Of a DNA stretch of 64,000 nucleotides, positions 44,766-56,914 are shown in pieces. Every line of letters starts with the position of its first letter. Position 1 is the first letter of the stretch. The stretch covers positions 374,093-438,092 of the forward strand of contig JAVKOQ010000012.1 in NCBI GenBank assembly GCA_031835245.1, read 5' to 3'. The notes beneath the pieces were generated by a model. The model did no database searches. It saw only the letters and a program-made list of their open reading frames with translations, and was not told the DNA's origin. Position numbers and translations under genes: made by a program. Source of the DNA: Balamuthia mandrillaris. Lineage: Eukaryota; Discosea; Longamoebia; Balamuthiidae.

Positions 44766-45359
44766 GTTGTATATCTGATTTTTACGTGAGGATAGGAGGA
44801 TAGCGAATAATGTGCCAAAGCTAAGGCACGAGTTTGCATACCATGATCTGGGCTATATCATGACAAAGCTCAACCGGACTCAAAAGGCCATAAGTTTCTT
44901 CAAGTTCGCATCAAAGATCACTGAGCCAGGATCGCGTTACTATGGCGATGCAGAGAACAACTTAGGTAAGGCCTTTATATTTGCTATTCTTGTCCCATTT
45001 TCGCGTACTTCTTCTTCTTCCTTTGTTATTTGCTCCATTGTTCATCTGACATGGATACTTTTGCAGGGTTAGTGTACCTGTCGCAGAAAAACTATACGTT
45101 GGCTTTGGAGTCCATGCAACAGGCGTTGAAGTTCAAACCAGGCAACGCTTTTGTGGAGAACAACTATGGCGTGGTGCTGTGGGAAATGAACATGAAGCAG
45201 GAGGCCATATATGCCTTCGAGAGAGCCATTAAGATCAACAAAAAGGAACCGAAGAAAGAGTGCAAGTTTGCAGTCTCCAATCTCGAAGAAGTCAAAAAGT
45301 ACATTGCAAACAAACAGTACAAACCTGACCTGCAAACCAATGCTCTTCTTCAACCATAA
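43001..45359 (+). CDS. TMTC: TMTC-type O-mannosyltransferase with TPR repeats
   Basis: Five exons, join(43001..43195, 43261..44278, 44366..44711, 44796..44965, 45067..45359), phase-checked, give 673 residues. The start was chosen as the ATG in front of the first membrane helix (MPVWAVVAVVAFGVF). The protein has a GT-C-type core with about ten membrane helices: FVFDDRVAV (acidic loop motif), SYRPITVLSFRLN, and the family hallmark HPIHTEAVDSIVGRAE (43,450-43,497). From about 44,520 on are three to four TPR repeats facing the ER lumen. Animal TMTC1-4 add O-mannose to cadherin-type domains in the ER. The TPR array here is short compared with animal proteins. The substrate in a protist is unknown. 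Confidence 0.92.
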
Positions 45360-45462
45360 AGGTAACAAATTTGCCTAGTCTCATATGTTTTCTCGTCCTG
45401 CTTCTTCTCCCTGTTCATCTCCATCAGTCAAGAGAAGAACATGATCACTTCTTCTTTCTGTG

Positions 45463-46188
45463 TTAGCGTCTTATAGCAGTCCACGGATGAGGAAACAGCT
45501 TGTACAAAAAGTCGAGCCATCCCTCAGCGAGAGGATATCGCTCAAACCCAGATAGCAGAAATAGCTCGCCGCTCTCCTCCTTCACAGCCATTTGCTTGAA
45601 GCCATGACGATCCGTCAGCGGTAACCACCCTTTCTCCAGCCTATCCAACTCTCTCTTGGCCTCCACCATTTCAGACAGCGGCAAAAGCCTGATGCCACTG
45701 CCCAACAAGGAGTCGGTGGTAGTTGCCACAGAAAAGGAGGAGAGAGGGTCACCCCATCTGCCTCCCCCTGTACCGTGCGACCCGTCATGCACGGAAAGCG
45801 AGACGCGCAGGTCCTCTGGAAGACGAGCAATCCCCATGCTTTGCTCTGCTGCGAGAATGGCTTCTTCGGTGGCGCCAGGGTTCAGCGCAGCCAGCACCCT
45901 CCGTTCAGCATAGTTCTCTATGGCAGCCCATACCCTTTTGACTTGGGTTTCCGTGGTTTTGCGGTCGATGAAGAGCTCCCTCCAGGTTTTTTTGTTGCTG
46001 GTGGGTGCTGGCGTTGCGGTGGGGGAGGGAAGGAGCCAGCGGTGCTCCTGGCAAAAGCTTCGCCACAGGGAGGGCTCCTCGCTGACTCGTCGCCATTGCT
46101 TACAGACGGCCGCTGCGGCCATCAGCTCTTTGGCCGGGAGCCTCGAGAAGATACAGAGCATCAGCTCGTCCGCCAGCTGGGCCGTCAT
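45463..46188 (-). CDS. F-box protein with SMI1/KNR4 (SUKH) domain
   Basis: An intronless 241-residue frame from ATG 46188 to the stop ending at 45463. Residues about 5-50 form an F-box (LADELMLCIFSRLPAKEL, then CKQWRRVSEEPSLWRSFC), which would bind Skp1 in an SCF ubiquitin ligase. Residues about 90-235 resemble the SMI1/KNR4 (SUKH) fold: NPGATEEAI, then a Leu-Pro-x-Asp-Leu segment followed by a short HDGS turn, then LLPLSEMVEAKREL, and a final hydrophobic helix (WLDFLYKLF). F-box plus SUKH is the first part of FBXO3-like proteins, but the ApaG domain of FBXO3 is absent. The SUKH part should be the substrate-binding end. The stop lies 103 bp from the convergent TMTC stop. Confidence 0.8.
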   Translation of the reverse strand: MTAQLADELMLCIFSRLPAKELMAAAAVCKQWRRVSEEPSLWRSFCQEHRWLLPSPTATPAPTSNKKTWRELFIDRKTTETQVKRVWAAIENYAERRVLAALNPGATEEAILAAEQSMGIARLPEDLRVSLSVHDGSHGTGGGRWGDPLSSFSVATTTDSLLGSGIRLLPLSEMVEAKRELDRLEKGWLPLTDRHGFKQMAVKEESGELFLLSGFERYPLAEGWLDFLYKLFPHPWTAIRR

Positions 46189-46705
46189 GTCCTTTTGTCT
46201 GCACACGGGGCAAAGAAAGCCTTGCTTGGGGTGGTCTTTTGCTTGTGGTTTGTTCTTCTCTTCTCTCTATTCTTTTGTTTTTGTTTTCAAGTTTTCTTTT
46301 GGCTGAAAAAATTATTCCCACAGTGAATGGGCAGAATTCGTGGTCACCTTCTGAAGCACACGTTACTTAAAAAAGGGAAAACGTGGACCAATAGGAAACC
46401 CTTTGGTGGATTGTGTTTTCTCTCAAGTTTCTCAGGATATTTTCTCAATTTTCCGTCAAAGAGAAGAAAGCAACCACACACCACCACCACCACAACAAAA
46501 AAGTTGTTAACATGTCAATGAGGGCCCGCCCTTTCCCCCCGCCCTTTCCTCGCCCCCCCCCCCCTTTGCTAGACAGATCTTTCGCCCAACAGACAACAAG
46601 TCTGTCTTTTTGCCAAACAAAAAAATCCAGAAATAAAGAAATAAAGTAGCAAAGAGCGAGAGAGAGAGAGAGAGAGAGAGAGAGCTCGTCCGCGAAAGCG
46701 AAAAA
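46189..46705. promoter_or_regulatory. Divergent promoter with CCAAT box and GA tract
   Basis: Shared upstream region of the F-box gene (minus) and the SPATA20-type gene (plus). It contains CCAAT at 46,388-46,392 and a run of cytosines at 46,552-46,564. A (GA)n tract at 46,657-46,683 lies just before the plus-strand start. Confidence 0.4.
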
Positions 46706-47380
46706 ATGATGAGCGAAAGCGAGGAACTGCACAAGGTGGGCCTTTGTTCATTTTTCGTTGTGTCCCCTTCCCTCCTTCTCCACCTCCTCCTCTTGTTTTT
46801 TTTTTCATCAGCTGATTGATCTTCACGCAAAATCAAAAACACACAAGAATCATTTGGGGGAGGAGAAAAGCCAGTACCTGCTTCAGCACAAGGACAACCC
46901 CGTCCATTGGTTTTCGTTTGGTCCGAAGGCCTTTGAGCTAGCCAAGAAAGAGAAAAAACCCATTCTCATCAGCATCGGCTATTGTGCGTTGTTCTCCTTT
47001 CCGCGTGTTCTTTCTTTCTCCCTTCACTTCTCTTTCCTCTCCTCTCCTCTCCTCTTTTCTCTTCACTCTTCTCTGCTTTTCTTGTTCCCTCTCATCAAAA
47101 AAAAAAACCACTCTCTTGTGTCTCGTGCTTTCATTTTGCCTACGTACCACTAGCGACATGTCACTGGTAAGTTTTTTGATGTGGTTTGAGAAAGAAAGAG
47201 TACTTTCACTACAAAAGCCAAGCCTTTAGCTGACACGCTTTCTCATTCGATTTTCTCTCCTTCTGAAGGTGTCATGTTATGGAGCGAGAGTCGTTCGAAG
47301 ACCACCAGGTGGCTGACTTGCTTAACAAGTACTTTGTTTCCATCAAAGTCGATAGAGAAGAGTTGCCTGGTATGCTTTTT

Positions 47381-47412
<32 letters not shown>

Positions 47413-49983
47413 CCCCCTCTATCTCTCTCCCCGTTGCTCCTTGTGATTAATCGTTTGTGTTTGTAGATGTGGATGCAATCTACATGAGAGCAGCGCTGAG
47501 CATGATGCATGGAGGAGGTGGTTGGCCTCTCAACGTACGTTTTTCATTCCACTGTTTAACTGAGAAAAAAGAGAAAGAACTTCAACTAATCCGGGTACAT
47601 TCAAAAGGTCTTCGTCACACCTGATCTTAAACCTTTCTTCGCTGGGTACCACAAATTACATATCTTCTTGCTATCTTTTTCTTCTCCTGCATCCCTACTT
47701 CTTCTCACTCTTGTGTTGCTTATTATTCTCACAACCATATCGGTTCATTTTAATATCTCAATTTATAGAACGTACTTCCCAAAAGAAACGTTCACGCGAT
47801 TGGTGGCAAAGCTAGGAGAGACCTGGCAAAAAGCTCCCTCCAACCTGCAAAGCGTTGCGGATCAGATACATCAACACCTGAGCAGTGCCGAGGTGTTTGG
47901 TAGCGTGAGCAGTAGGAACCTATTAAACGAGTCGCTATTCTGTAGATTTTTTGAAGACTCAGAAGGTTCCTTATTCTTCCGATTATCTTCTTCTTGGGTT
48001 TAATTGTACTCAACCAACTTGTGATTTCTCTTCCTAAGGTGACTTTGATGAAGAATATGGAGGATTCGGACGTGCCCCTAAGTTTCCGCCATCGATGAGG
48101 TTGCAAATGTTGATGCGTATAGCGAGAAGGAGCAAGGATCCTGCTACCTCAGCAAAGGCCATGCATATGGTGGAACATACGCTCAAGTCGATGGTCAAAG
48201 GAGGGCTCTGGGATCATCTCGGTGGAGGTTTTGCTCGGTACAGCACTGACCGCAAATGGCTCATACCACGTTAGTCGCCTCTCTCTCTCTCTCTCTCTCT
48301 CGTTATGTTCACTGTCTCAACAAAGGCTAACGTTACTTTCCTGTTTCGTGCAGACTTTGAAAAGATGTTGTATGACAACGCGCTGTTACTTTATACTTAC
48401 ATTGAGGCGTTCCAAATGACTCGCGATTCGTGCTTTGAGGCAGTATCAAAGGAACTGATTAACTACATCTTGACGGTAATGCAACATCCTGAAGGAGGCT
48501 TTTATTCTGCTGGTGAGTTTGATTAATTGCTGTCCTGTCTCGTTTTCTCATGTTTTCTCATGTTTTCTCACATGCTCTCTGCTCAAAACCAGAGGATGCA
48601 GACAGCGAAGGAGAAGAAGGTAAATTTTATGTTTGGAAGAAAAAGGAAATCGACTCGCTCTTGCTGCCAGAGGTTAGTATTAACGAATCTCTTGGTTCAA
48701 TACAACGTTAACGTTGTTTGCAAATGCAAAACTTTAAATCTAGGAAGCTCACGCCTTCTGCGAATATTATGGGGTTACGGAGAAAGGCAACTTCGAAGGA
48801 GGCACCAACCACCTTCATTTGCTTTCTCACCCGCAGCTTGATTGGGGAGAGAAGAAGAGCGAACTCATTGCCCAAGCTTCGATGAAGCTGAAGGCTGTCA
48901 GAGATCGTCGCATCCATCCTCTCAGTACGCGTTTAGTCTTCTAAGAATTTATCAATTATGTTGAACTTATTTTGAGCTTTTGCTGTTTATTCATGCAGAG
49001 GACACCAAGATTCTTACTTCATGGAACGGATTGATGATTCGTTCAATGGCAATGGCTGCTCATGTATTCGCAGATACTTCATATGCCGAAGCTGCTTCGA
49101 AAGCGGCGTCCTTCATCAAAGATAAGCTTTACTCTCCATCCAGCAAAACTTTGTTCCGCAGGTATAGGGACGGAGAAGCCCGATTCAGTGGAACGTTGGA
49201 CGATTATGCTTATCTCATCTCTGGCTTGTTGGAGCTCTACCAAACCACCTTTAACACCAAATGGCTTCAGTGGGCTCAGGAGTTGCAGGTACATCTTCTT
49301 CTACTTTCTAGGTATGATGATTCTCAAACGTTCCCTTGTGTGCTCACTTTATTTGGTCCATTTGCCAGGAAACTCAAGACCGATTGTTTGGTGATGAAGA
49401 AAAAGGCGGTTACTTCTACTCACCAGCCGAAACGGAACACCCTCTGATCATTCGCACCAAAGACTTCCAGGATGGAGCACAGCCCAACAGCAACTCCATC
49501 TCCGCCCTTAACCTCCTCATGCTCGAGAACTTGACCTTCAACAAGAAGGCAGGAACTAATGCTGGAGAAGCAAGTTCCGCTGCGATAGAATACAAGGAAA
49601 AGGCTGTGCGAGTGTTGAGTTCTATCGGAGATATTTTACAGAAAGCGCCAGAAGCGTTTACTCAGGCGCTTATCGCATTGGACTTTCTGACCGATGAGCC
49701 ATTGCAACTCGCCATCGTCATACCGAAGGCTCATGAGGAGGAGGAGGAGGTACGAGCCAACATGGTGAAGTGCATCAACGAGATGTTTCTACCAAACAAG
49801 GTGGTGGCTGTCGGCAGTGGCGAAGAGCATATCGGCTTGCTGGAAGGAAAAGCACCACAAGAGGGTCAAGTGACGGCATACGTATGCCAAGGCACTGCTT
49901 GCCTTGCTCCAACCACAAAGCCAGAGAAGCTACGAGAATTGTTGGCCCAGCGAGGCAAAGGAAAGACGTACAGCAATTTGTAA
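46706..49983 (+). CDS. SPATA20: SPATA20/YyaL-type thioredoxin-like plus six-hairpin protein
   Basis: Many exons; the first four begin 46706..46735, 46812..46983, 47154..47166 (13 nt) and 47269 onward; the stop is TAA at 49981-49983. The N-terminal DUF255 thioredoxin-like domain has [36 protein letters not shown] and [13 protein letters not shown]. The CHWC motif exists only if the 13-nt micro-exon is spliced in. Next comes [23 protein letters not shown], then a long alpha/alpha barrel region with [40 protein letters not shown] and [12 protein letters not shown]. This is the full layout of the widespread YyaL/SPATA20 family, whose enzymatic role is not settled. It converges on the next gene with 45 bp between stops. 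Confidence 0.92.
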
Positions 49984-50028
49984 AGGCTCGTGTTTACCAT
50001 AAACCACACATAGCATTAAAAGTTTAAG

Positions 50029-53000
50029 TTAGTCAAAGAACGAAAAGAAGTCGAGGTCTTCATCCTCATCACTTTCATCGTCATACGAAATGGGCTCACT
50101 TGTCTTCGTTCTGGGGCGCAACTTGAGAGCATTCTGGAAATAAGCAGCAAAGGTATTATCCCAGCTGGGTGGGAGTTTGATGTGCCTCAGATGGCGCAGC
50201 TTTGGTAAGTTAAACTGCTCTGGCAGTAGTGTGCTTTTCTGTTTTTTTTTTCTCTTGTTAGCACACGTGAAAGCCAGCTGAGGGCAGACAAGGGAGGAAC
50301 AAAAAACAAACCTCTTTTGCTACAGCAGAACTCAGGTGGAGATAACGAATGTTGGGAGAGTGCTGCTCCAAGTTATCCAGCAGAGCGGTCGTGTGGTGAA
50401 TGGAGTTGTTGCAAAAGCAAAGGCTAAGTCGTTCCAGTTTTGGTAAATACATGGGCAGAACAGTAAGGAGTGTAGTGGGCGCATTGCGATCTGAGTGCTT
50501 GTAAGAAAACACTCGTAGGTTTCCCAAGAGCATGCAAGCCGGATCAAGCGCTTGCTGTTCCTCCTTTTCTTTCTCTTTGCCTTTGCAGTTTTCTTGGGAA
50601 GAAACAGCAGCTCTTTTTTCGTTGTAAAAGAGAGCCTTATACAAAGTAACGTCGGTGTGAGATATATTGAGCGAGGTAAGTTGATAGCGCAGTATGACAG
50701 GCAAAAGGCCCTGCTCCGTAACCGGACAACGTCCTATGTTGAGCTCTTTTAGGCAAGGAAAGCACTTGCTCACCAAATCGATCATGTAAAAGTCAACTAT
50801 CCACGGACAACTTTTTGCCGTTAACCGGCGCAACTTGTTGTAGAGTGGCACGCGATAGTTCAGCTTGCTGTCTATAATCCCACCAACCATATCATTTGTG
50901 TTTGTGATGTCCAGAGATGTAAGGCCCCGATGCTTGACTGCCGCTTTTAATATACATAAACCTGCAAATGGTGAAACAGAAGGTAAGTAAACAGAAACAT
51001 CTGGCTGGAAAACGTCTCACCTGAAACGGAAGTGCTCTTGACTTTGAGATCTGGTAATAGTAGCTTTGAGTATCAAAGCACGCACAAAGAATAGATAAGG
51101 CAGCAAACCTTCGAGCATGAAACAACGGTTCATTAAGTACTCTACTGATGCCGTCTGTATGCGAGATGCAGAGCCCGACAGGTTCAGCGTGCGAAGCGTT
51201 CCAAAGAGATTGTCTGCAATACAGCGCACCACACCAGGTCCTATTCTATTGCCTGCCAAGTTGATGGTGTGCAGACATAAGTTGCTGAAGATAAGTTCGG
51301 GATTGAGCGAATCACACTGGGGAAGACCCTTCAATGCCACGTGCTATTTATGGATATGTCGTAAGAATACTGATTATGACAGAGAAGAGAAGCAGATAAC
51401 AAGACAACAGGGAAGAGAACGAGAGAACAAGAGAACAAGAGAACACGAGAACGAGAGAACGAGAGGATAGTAGATAATTCGTACCTGAAGTCGAGGATAT
51501 TTAAACTTGAAAATAGTGTTCAACAAAGTGAGGGTTGCCCACTTGGTTTTGTTCATGTACAGCGTCTCTAGTTGGACAGCTTTACAGGAGGTCATCGGAG
51601 GAATTTCCACAGTTGTCATCTGTGGCTCACCACAATTTGACACGTCCACAAAACGAATGTTACGCGAAGATTGAAGCAGGCAAATAAGAGTTCGTGCACA
51701 GGTTTGAGTCCCAGCGAGCTGGTAACAATGAAGCAATCAGCAACGTAACATTACGTTAATTGGATGGCTTTGGACCAAACCTGTAATACTTGTAACCGGT
51801 CGCAGCGACGGATAAGTTTCTCAATAGCGAAGTGGCCTTCAAAAGGTACATTGCTCAAGTTCACTGATACTAACTGAAGAGGCAAAGTAGGGTCAAATAA
51901 ACTTGGAAAAATGCAGAAAATAATAAGGAGGAGTACATAAAATAACTTACGTTGGGACAGTCATCAGCCAAAGAGGAGATGCCACGAGACTAGCGAGAAT
52001 TTGTATAAGATAAATTGAAGCAACATACCTCCATACCATCTAGAGGGAGAAAGGTACCGTAATGAGCTTGCAGTCTTGCAGGTCAATCTTTGCTAACTGG
52101 TGACAAGTTGAACATATACTTGCAAGGCCTTCATCCGTTATGGCAGCGCACTGCCTGAGATTAAGGTTCCTAAGGTTGCGGCAGCGCAGAGATATCACAT
52201 GAAGATGTTCATCAGTGATGTGAGGGGCTTGTGGAGAGAGATCCAGTTTTTTAACATCATCATCTTCCAGGAGCAAGGCCAGATGGAGAGGATGAAGGAT
52301 GTAGTGCTGCATTAATAGACCGAAAATGCGAGTGCGGATGAATAACGGTACACCTTCAAGCGATTCATAATGAAGCAAGTTTCTGGCCATGTTCAACAAA
52401 CATTGTGACCGTAGCGATCGCACCACATTGTTGTCAACTGTAAAAAATAAATAAATAAGGGAGAAGGGGAGGGAGGGAGGGAGGGAGAGCAGGAAAGCTG
52501 GAGATGATATGGGAAGGCCAAGAACAGAAAAGATGAGAGAAAGAACCTTGCCGGATGCACTCCAAATAGATATGTTCGTCTTGGTGTTGCTTGAGTTTTT
52601 GTGCCATAGCCTTCTGCAGTTCTTTGAGTTGTTCCGCTGAAACAGTATCATAGCGGACGGACAACTCTTTTTGCAGCCGCTGCTCCATAGTCAGGCTTCC
52701 TTGTTTAGATGCCACAAGCCTTTGTATTACAGCCGGAAGCTGATTAGTTGGTTGTGGTGTATCCTCTTTCTTTTTTTTAACCAACGAAGCTGCTGCTTAA
52801 AAGTTCATTGTTTTGTAAGACCAGCGGGCGTTAGCCAACAAAAACCAGAACAAAACAAAGCACAACAGAACATGGAAAAGAAGAACAAACCAACGCACTC
52901 ATTGGCTTTGCGCTCTGCAAAAATGCTCAACCAATTTTCGCTGATACGAGCAACATCCAATAATGCTGATGAAAAGGTTTGAGAGACAGAAGGTGAAGAG

Positions 53001-53856
53001 GCTGATGGAGAAGAAGAGAAAGCGAGTGAAGAAGAAAAAGAAGAAGGCGGAGCACGGTTTGGCCACACTCTAGCAAGGGTTTTAACGAGGGCAGCAGCTT
53101 CTTTCTCAGAGATGGTGAAATGGTTGGAAGCTACAGAAGAGTCGTCCTTATGCTGGGAAGCAACGTTTATGGAGCGAGGTACAGCCTCAAGAAGCGGATA
53201 GCCTCCCCCCAATTCCAACTCTACCTTCAGGCCCACTGAAACATAGCAAATACAAATATTTTACGCTGTTTAGAGCAAGCAAAAACATAGAAAGAAAGCA
53301 ACCAGGGGTCCTCACCATGCGGATACTTCATATCGGTGAAAGAAAGGCAAAGGAGCCTAGAGTCCTCCGAAACAGAGGAAACGCAAACGGCCTGAGAGCC
53401 ATAACTTTGCTTCAACAAAGCCAAATGTTGGTCTTGTAAGGAGCGGCACTCAGCGTGGAGGTGCTGGTCAGCGGTTGGGTTGTTGCGGCAGTTGCTGCTG
53501 TTTCTGCGCCTTCTGCCATGTTTGTCTTTGTCGGAAGACGGAGGAGGAGGCACTTCCAGCAAACTTGCCAAGTCAACAGCAGAGCTTTCCCTCTTGTAGA
53601 CGTACTCTGCGGCTTCCTCGTCCAACTCTTCCTCTTTTTCTGCTACGCCATAATCCTCTTCGTTTTCCTTTGGCTGCGGGTGCAACTGCTCGTCAGCTAC
53701 CTTTTCGTCGTCGTCGTCATAGTCTTCCCAGTTGTGGTCTTCCTCCTCTTCTTCTGCATGATCACTATAAAAGCGGTTGCGTTGGGACACAGCGCGGTCA
53801 TCAGGATCCAGCAGTTGCAACAACGCCGTTCCTGAACCCAACATGCGGTTCTTCAT
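50029..53856 (-). CDS. RWD-domain plus leucine-rich-repeat protein
   Basis: A multi-exon gene; the start ATG is at 53856 and the stop ends at 50029. The N-terminus (about 170 residues) is acidic, then leads into an RWD-like fold: LCLSFTDMKYPHV, GLKVELELGGGYPLLEAVP. After a helical charged middle (about 52,560-52,800) come AMN1-type leucine-rich repeats, e.g. ITDEGLASICSTCHQL and NLRNLNLRQCAAITDEG, continuing through about ten small exons to 50,160. The end is acidic (DDESDEDEDLDFFSFFD). RWD domains bind E2-like or kinase partners and LRRs bind proteins, so a ubiquitin or signalling scaffold is likely. The junction near 52,800-52,900 could not be joined in frame, next to an A/T homopolymer, so this might be two genes or hold a base error. 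Confidence 0.65.
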
Positions 53857-54446
53857 GGTGCTTGCTGCTTTGCTTTCCCTTTTTTTGTCTTGCTCTTTTG
53901 TTTACACTTTTTTTTTATCTGAAAGAAGATCAAGACGAAAAAGAACCAAGAAGAGAAAAAACCAAGAAGAGCAAGTGCACACTAGTTATTGACCCGCGAC
54001 GAGGATGGAGTGCTGTAATGGAGCGCTGACAATAAATAACACTGGAGGGGATCTACTTGGTGTACGACTCAAAGGATACTTCATTTTTCTTCTTTGCGCC
54101 CCGTAGGAGGAGGAGACGTCTTAATACCTTCATCAACCACGTTTGACTTTCTTCTTTTTTCCCTCTTTCTGCCAGTCTCCATTTCAGCAGGTCATTCATG
54201 TGGTTTTTATGCAGCGAAGGAGGACTTTTTTTTTGGGGAGTCAACGGTGAAAAAGAAGCCAACGGGGAAGAAGGCAAGCCTTGCGTTACAAAGCAGAAAA
54301 TCCAGCCAAAATTCGTCTTATTGGAGATAAAAGAAATCTGTGGCCACTCTTTCTACCGCTTGCCATGTGTATATTTAATGTGTGCGGAAAGAAGTCAGGA
54401 AAGAAGGCAAACATAACCCCAAGTTGTACATAACAACAACACCACA
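53857..54446. promoter_or_regulatory. Divergent intergenic region
   Basis: About 590 bp between the RWD/LRR gene (minus) and the glycosyltransferase gene (plus). Short T-rich and A-rich runs are present. No gene, repeat array or recognised site was found. Confidence 0.4.
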
Positions 54447-56450
54447 ATGCACTCGAGCCATGTATGCTTCGCGTTAGCTCTCGTAACGGTATCCCTGTTG
54501 GGTCCCCTCAGCTTGCTGCTGCGCGATGTACCAAAGACCAGCAACGTGGCTCCATTAACCTTTCGACCGCCGCATATGGGTGCAACCGCTCGCGACAAAA
54601 GGCACACGGGTGGGGGCCTACCTGCAAGCCTCACTTATGCCTACTTAATCCCGGACCTGTTGGAGAGCGAGGAACCAGAGAGAGTGAAGGAGCTGCTTGA
54701 CCCTGTTCTGCCAGAGCTGGTGACCATGGTTTGGGTCAACAGAGAGAAGTTCTCGCATACGCGCCTTGTTTTGGAGGACTGGTGGAGCAAGAATCCCCTC
54801 GGCGTGAGGAGCATCTATGGCCTTGGCGGTTTGGAGCCTCCCGCACTGGTGGCCTGGCTGAAGGAGAAGGAGCAAATGATGGGAAGGAACCTTTTTACCG
54901 TTGTTGAAGACACGAGCTTGTTGCCTCCCTTCGCGACTGTTAACCTGGCTGTTGAGGAGGTGACAACTCCCTACTTTGTGATCATCCATGCCGACACCAT
55001 GCTGGAGCCTCTCACGCTTCACTACTTCCTCCGAAGGGCACTACTGAATCCTGACGCCGCCGTTGTTGACCCGATCATTTGGGAGAGACATGTGGATCAA
55101 GACGAGCTCATCCTTCACAGCACCTACGAGTTGCTCAGCGCTAGCAGAACGCAAGCGCATTCTAGGCTTGTTCCCTATTACATTCGCCTCCCACGAGAGC
55201 ATGGAACCATTCCATTTAATGATCAGGCCTCCATCCGTGACCTTTCTAGGAAGTACATCTCCACTCAACCGCTAACAGCCATGGGAGTCGAGTACCACTG
55301 TGCCTTGTTCGAGACGGAGGTGGCTCGTCACAGTTTCAAGATTTTGGATTCCTATGCTACAGAGAATCCCTTGAATACTGGCTTCGTCGCAGCGGAGTTG
55401 AACCGCAACATCATGGTCGAGCCACAGGCCATCGCTAGCTACATCTATCCTAAAGAGGGTCACGCCTTTGAGCAAGAAGACGTCTTCATGATGGCATGGG
55501 CTTGGGATGCAGAAATGGCGTTTATCAACAAGTATGTTTCTCTTTTGCTCCTTCTCTCTTCTTGTTAGGGCTACACTTACTCTCTTACTAGTTGCTATGC
55601 TGAATCCAAGTTTGGGCACGTAGCAGAGAGTCCCCGAATCCATTTCTGGATGAACATGGTTGGGTATCGAATGAGAGGAGCACACTATGGTTGGAACGCT
55701 CCTGAACCTGTGCACCCAGATCCGATGGTACAGTCTCAAATGATCATTGGGATATTTCTCATCATTGGCTCCAATCGCTTCCGTTTTGATGATGCGCCTG
55801 GAGGCACATGGCTAGAGCCAAGACAGTTCCACATGAAGGCTAAAGCGGCAGCAGAACAAAGCAAACCTCTCCTTATGGCCTTTACGCAGGAAAATGAACT
55901 TCCCATTCCAGAATGGAATGGCCCTAAGCTTACGAAATGGGAGCAACGGATTGCACTCCATGAATCACTTAGTGACAACCACCACCAGGGCTTCGTTCTG
56001 AAGAAAGAGGCACGGGCAGAGGTGCAAGGTTACAACTGTAGCCATCAGGTTTATCGTGAGCACCATCTTCTCCGGCTGGACTTTGCTGGCCGAGGCGCTC
56101 AACCTGAGAAGCTGGCTTGTGTATCTTCCCTTTCCTCACGTATCACCAATGCAGCTTTCCTTATCCTTGCCTTGCCCAGTGACATTCATCATAGCAAATT
56201 CAAGATAGAACTCTGGTTTGAGTTTCCAAGCCTCGATGCTGCTCACCACTTCCAGGAAACACTTGTGCCAGAGGCTCATTTAGGAGCAAAGCATTGTGAA
56301 TTCATGAAGGCAGACAGTAAACCAACAAGCATTTTGCTGCCAACAGCCTCCAATGGTGTTCATGTGCTCCAGTGGAAACATGATATCGATTATGCACAGT
56401 ATTTTGAGAAACTTATCAGAAATATTATTTATCCACATCAAAGCAAATAA
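54447..56450 (+). CDS. Type II membrane glycosyltransferase, GT-A fold
   Basis: Two exons, join(54447..55531, 55592..56450), phase-checked, give 647 residues. A short N-terminus and one hydrophobic signal anchor (about residues 6-26) predict a type II Golgi or ER membrane protein. The lumenal domain has the usual GT-A order: an N-terminal strand (ELVTMVWVNREKFSHTRLVL), then a helix and VEEVTTPYFVIIHADTMLEP, where HADT takes the place of the DxD metal motif. GVEYHCALFET and EQEDVFMMAWAWDAE follow and could hold the acceptor-site acids. The C-terminal 200 residues form a beta-rich extension of unknown role. The family resembles GT2-type enzymes, but I cannot name the sugar. Confidence 0.75.
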
Positions 56451-56914
56451 TAGTTTTATTCTTTGTAGTTTAGTTTGTTTGACAAAAAAGGGATTTAATT
56501 GCAACAGATCTGGTTTTATGAAAGCTTGTTTGCTTCTCCTGCCCTATTTTTGTTTGAACTCAAAGCATTTGCACTTGTTTGATTACAATTGTAACACCCT
56601 AGGATAGAGAATGAGCTTGAAAGCAAAAACCACTTGTGTTGGCTAGGTCATTTCACAACAAGCTAAAAATTAATTGTTTTTGTGACAGAGCTCAAAAATC
56701 AATTTAAAATTTGCTATTTTGCTTGTTGTTTTGCTATTTTGAAAAAAAAGGGTTTTGTTTATTCTTTAAAACATAAGGGTTAGGGTTAAGTGCGGGTACT
56801 CAGAACCTACAGCATTCAACTCCCCATGGTCCATTCTATAAAACTCTAAGTCTATAAGTCTAACAGATAAAGTGGGTCAAAGTAGCAATTTTTTCAATTT
56901 TTGTATAGGAATAC
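56451..56914. other. AT-rich intergenic DNA at the start of the repeat-rich end
   Basis: Markedly AT-rich compared with everything to the left, and without genes. It contains the short telomere-like repeat at 56,775-56,790. Confidence 0.5.
56775..56790 (+). repeat. Interstitial telomere-like repeat
   Basis: AAGGGTTAGGGTTAAG holds two TTAGGG-type units. TTAGGG is the commonest eukaryotic telomere repeat. Two units can occur by chance in AT-rich DNA, but the position at the edge of the repeat-rich region is suggestive. Confidence 0.35.
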
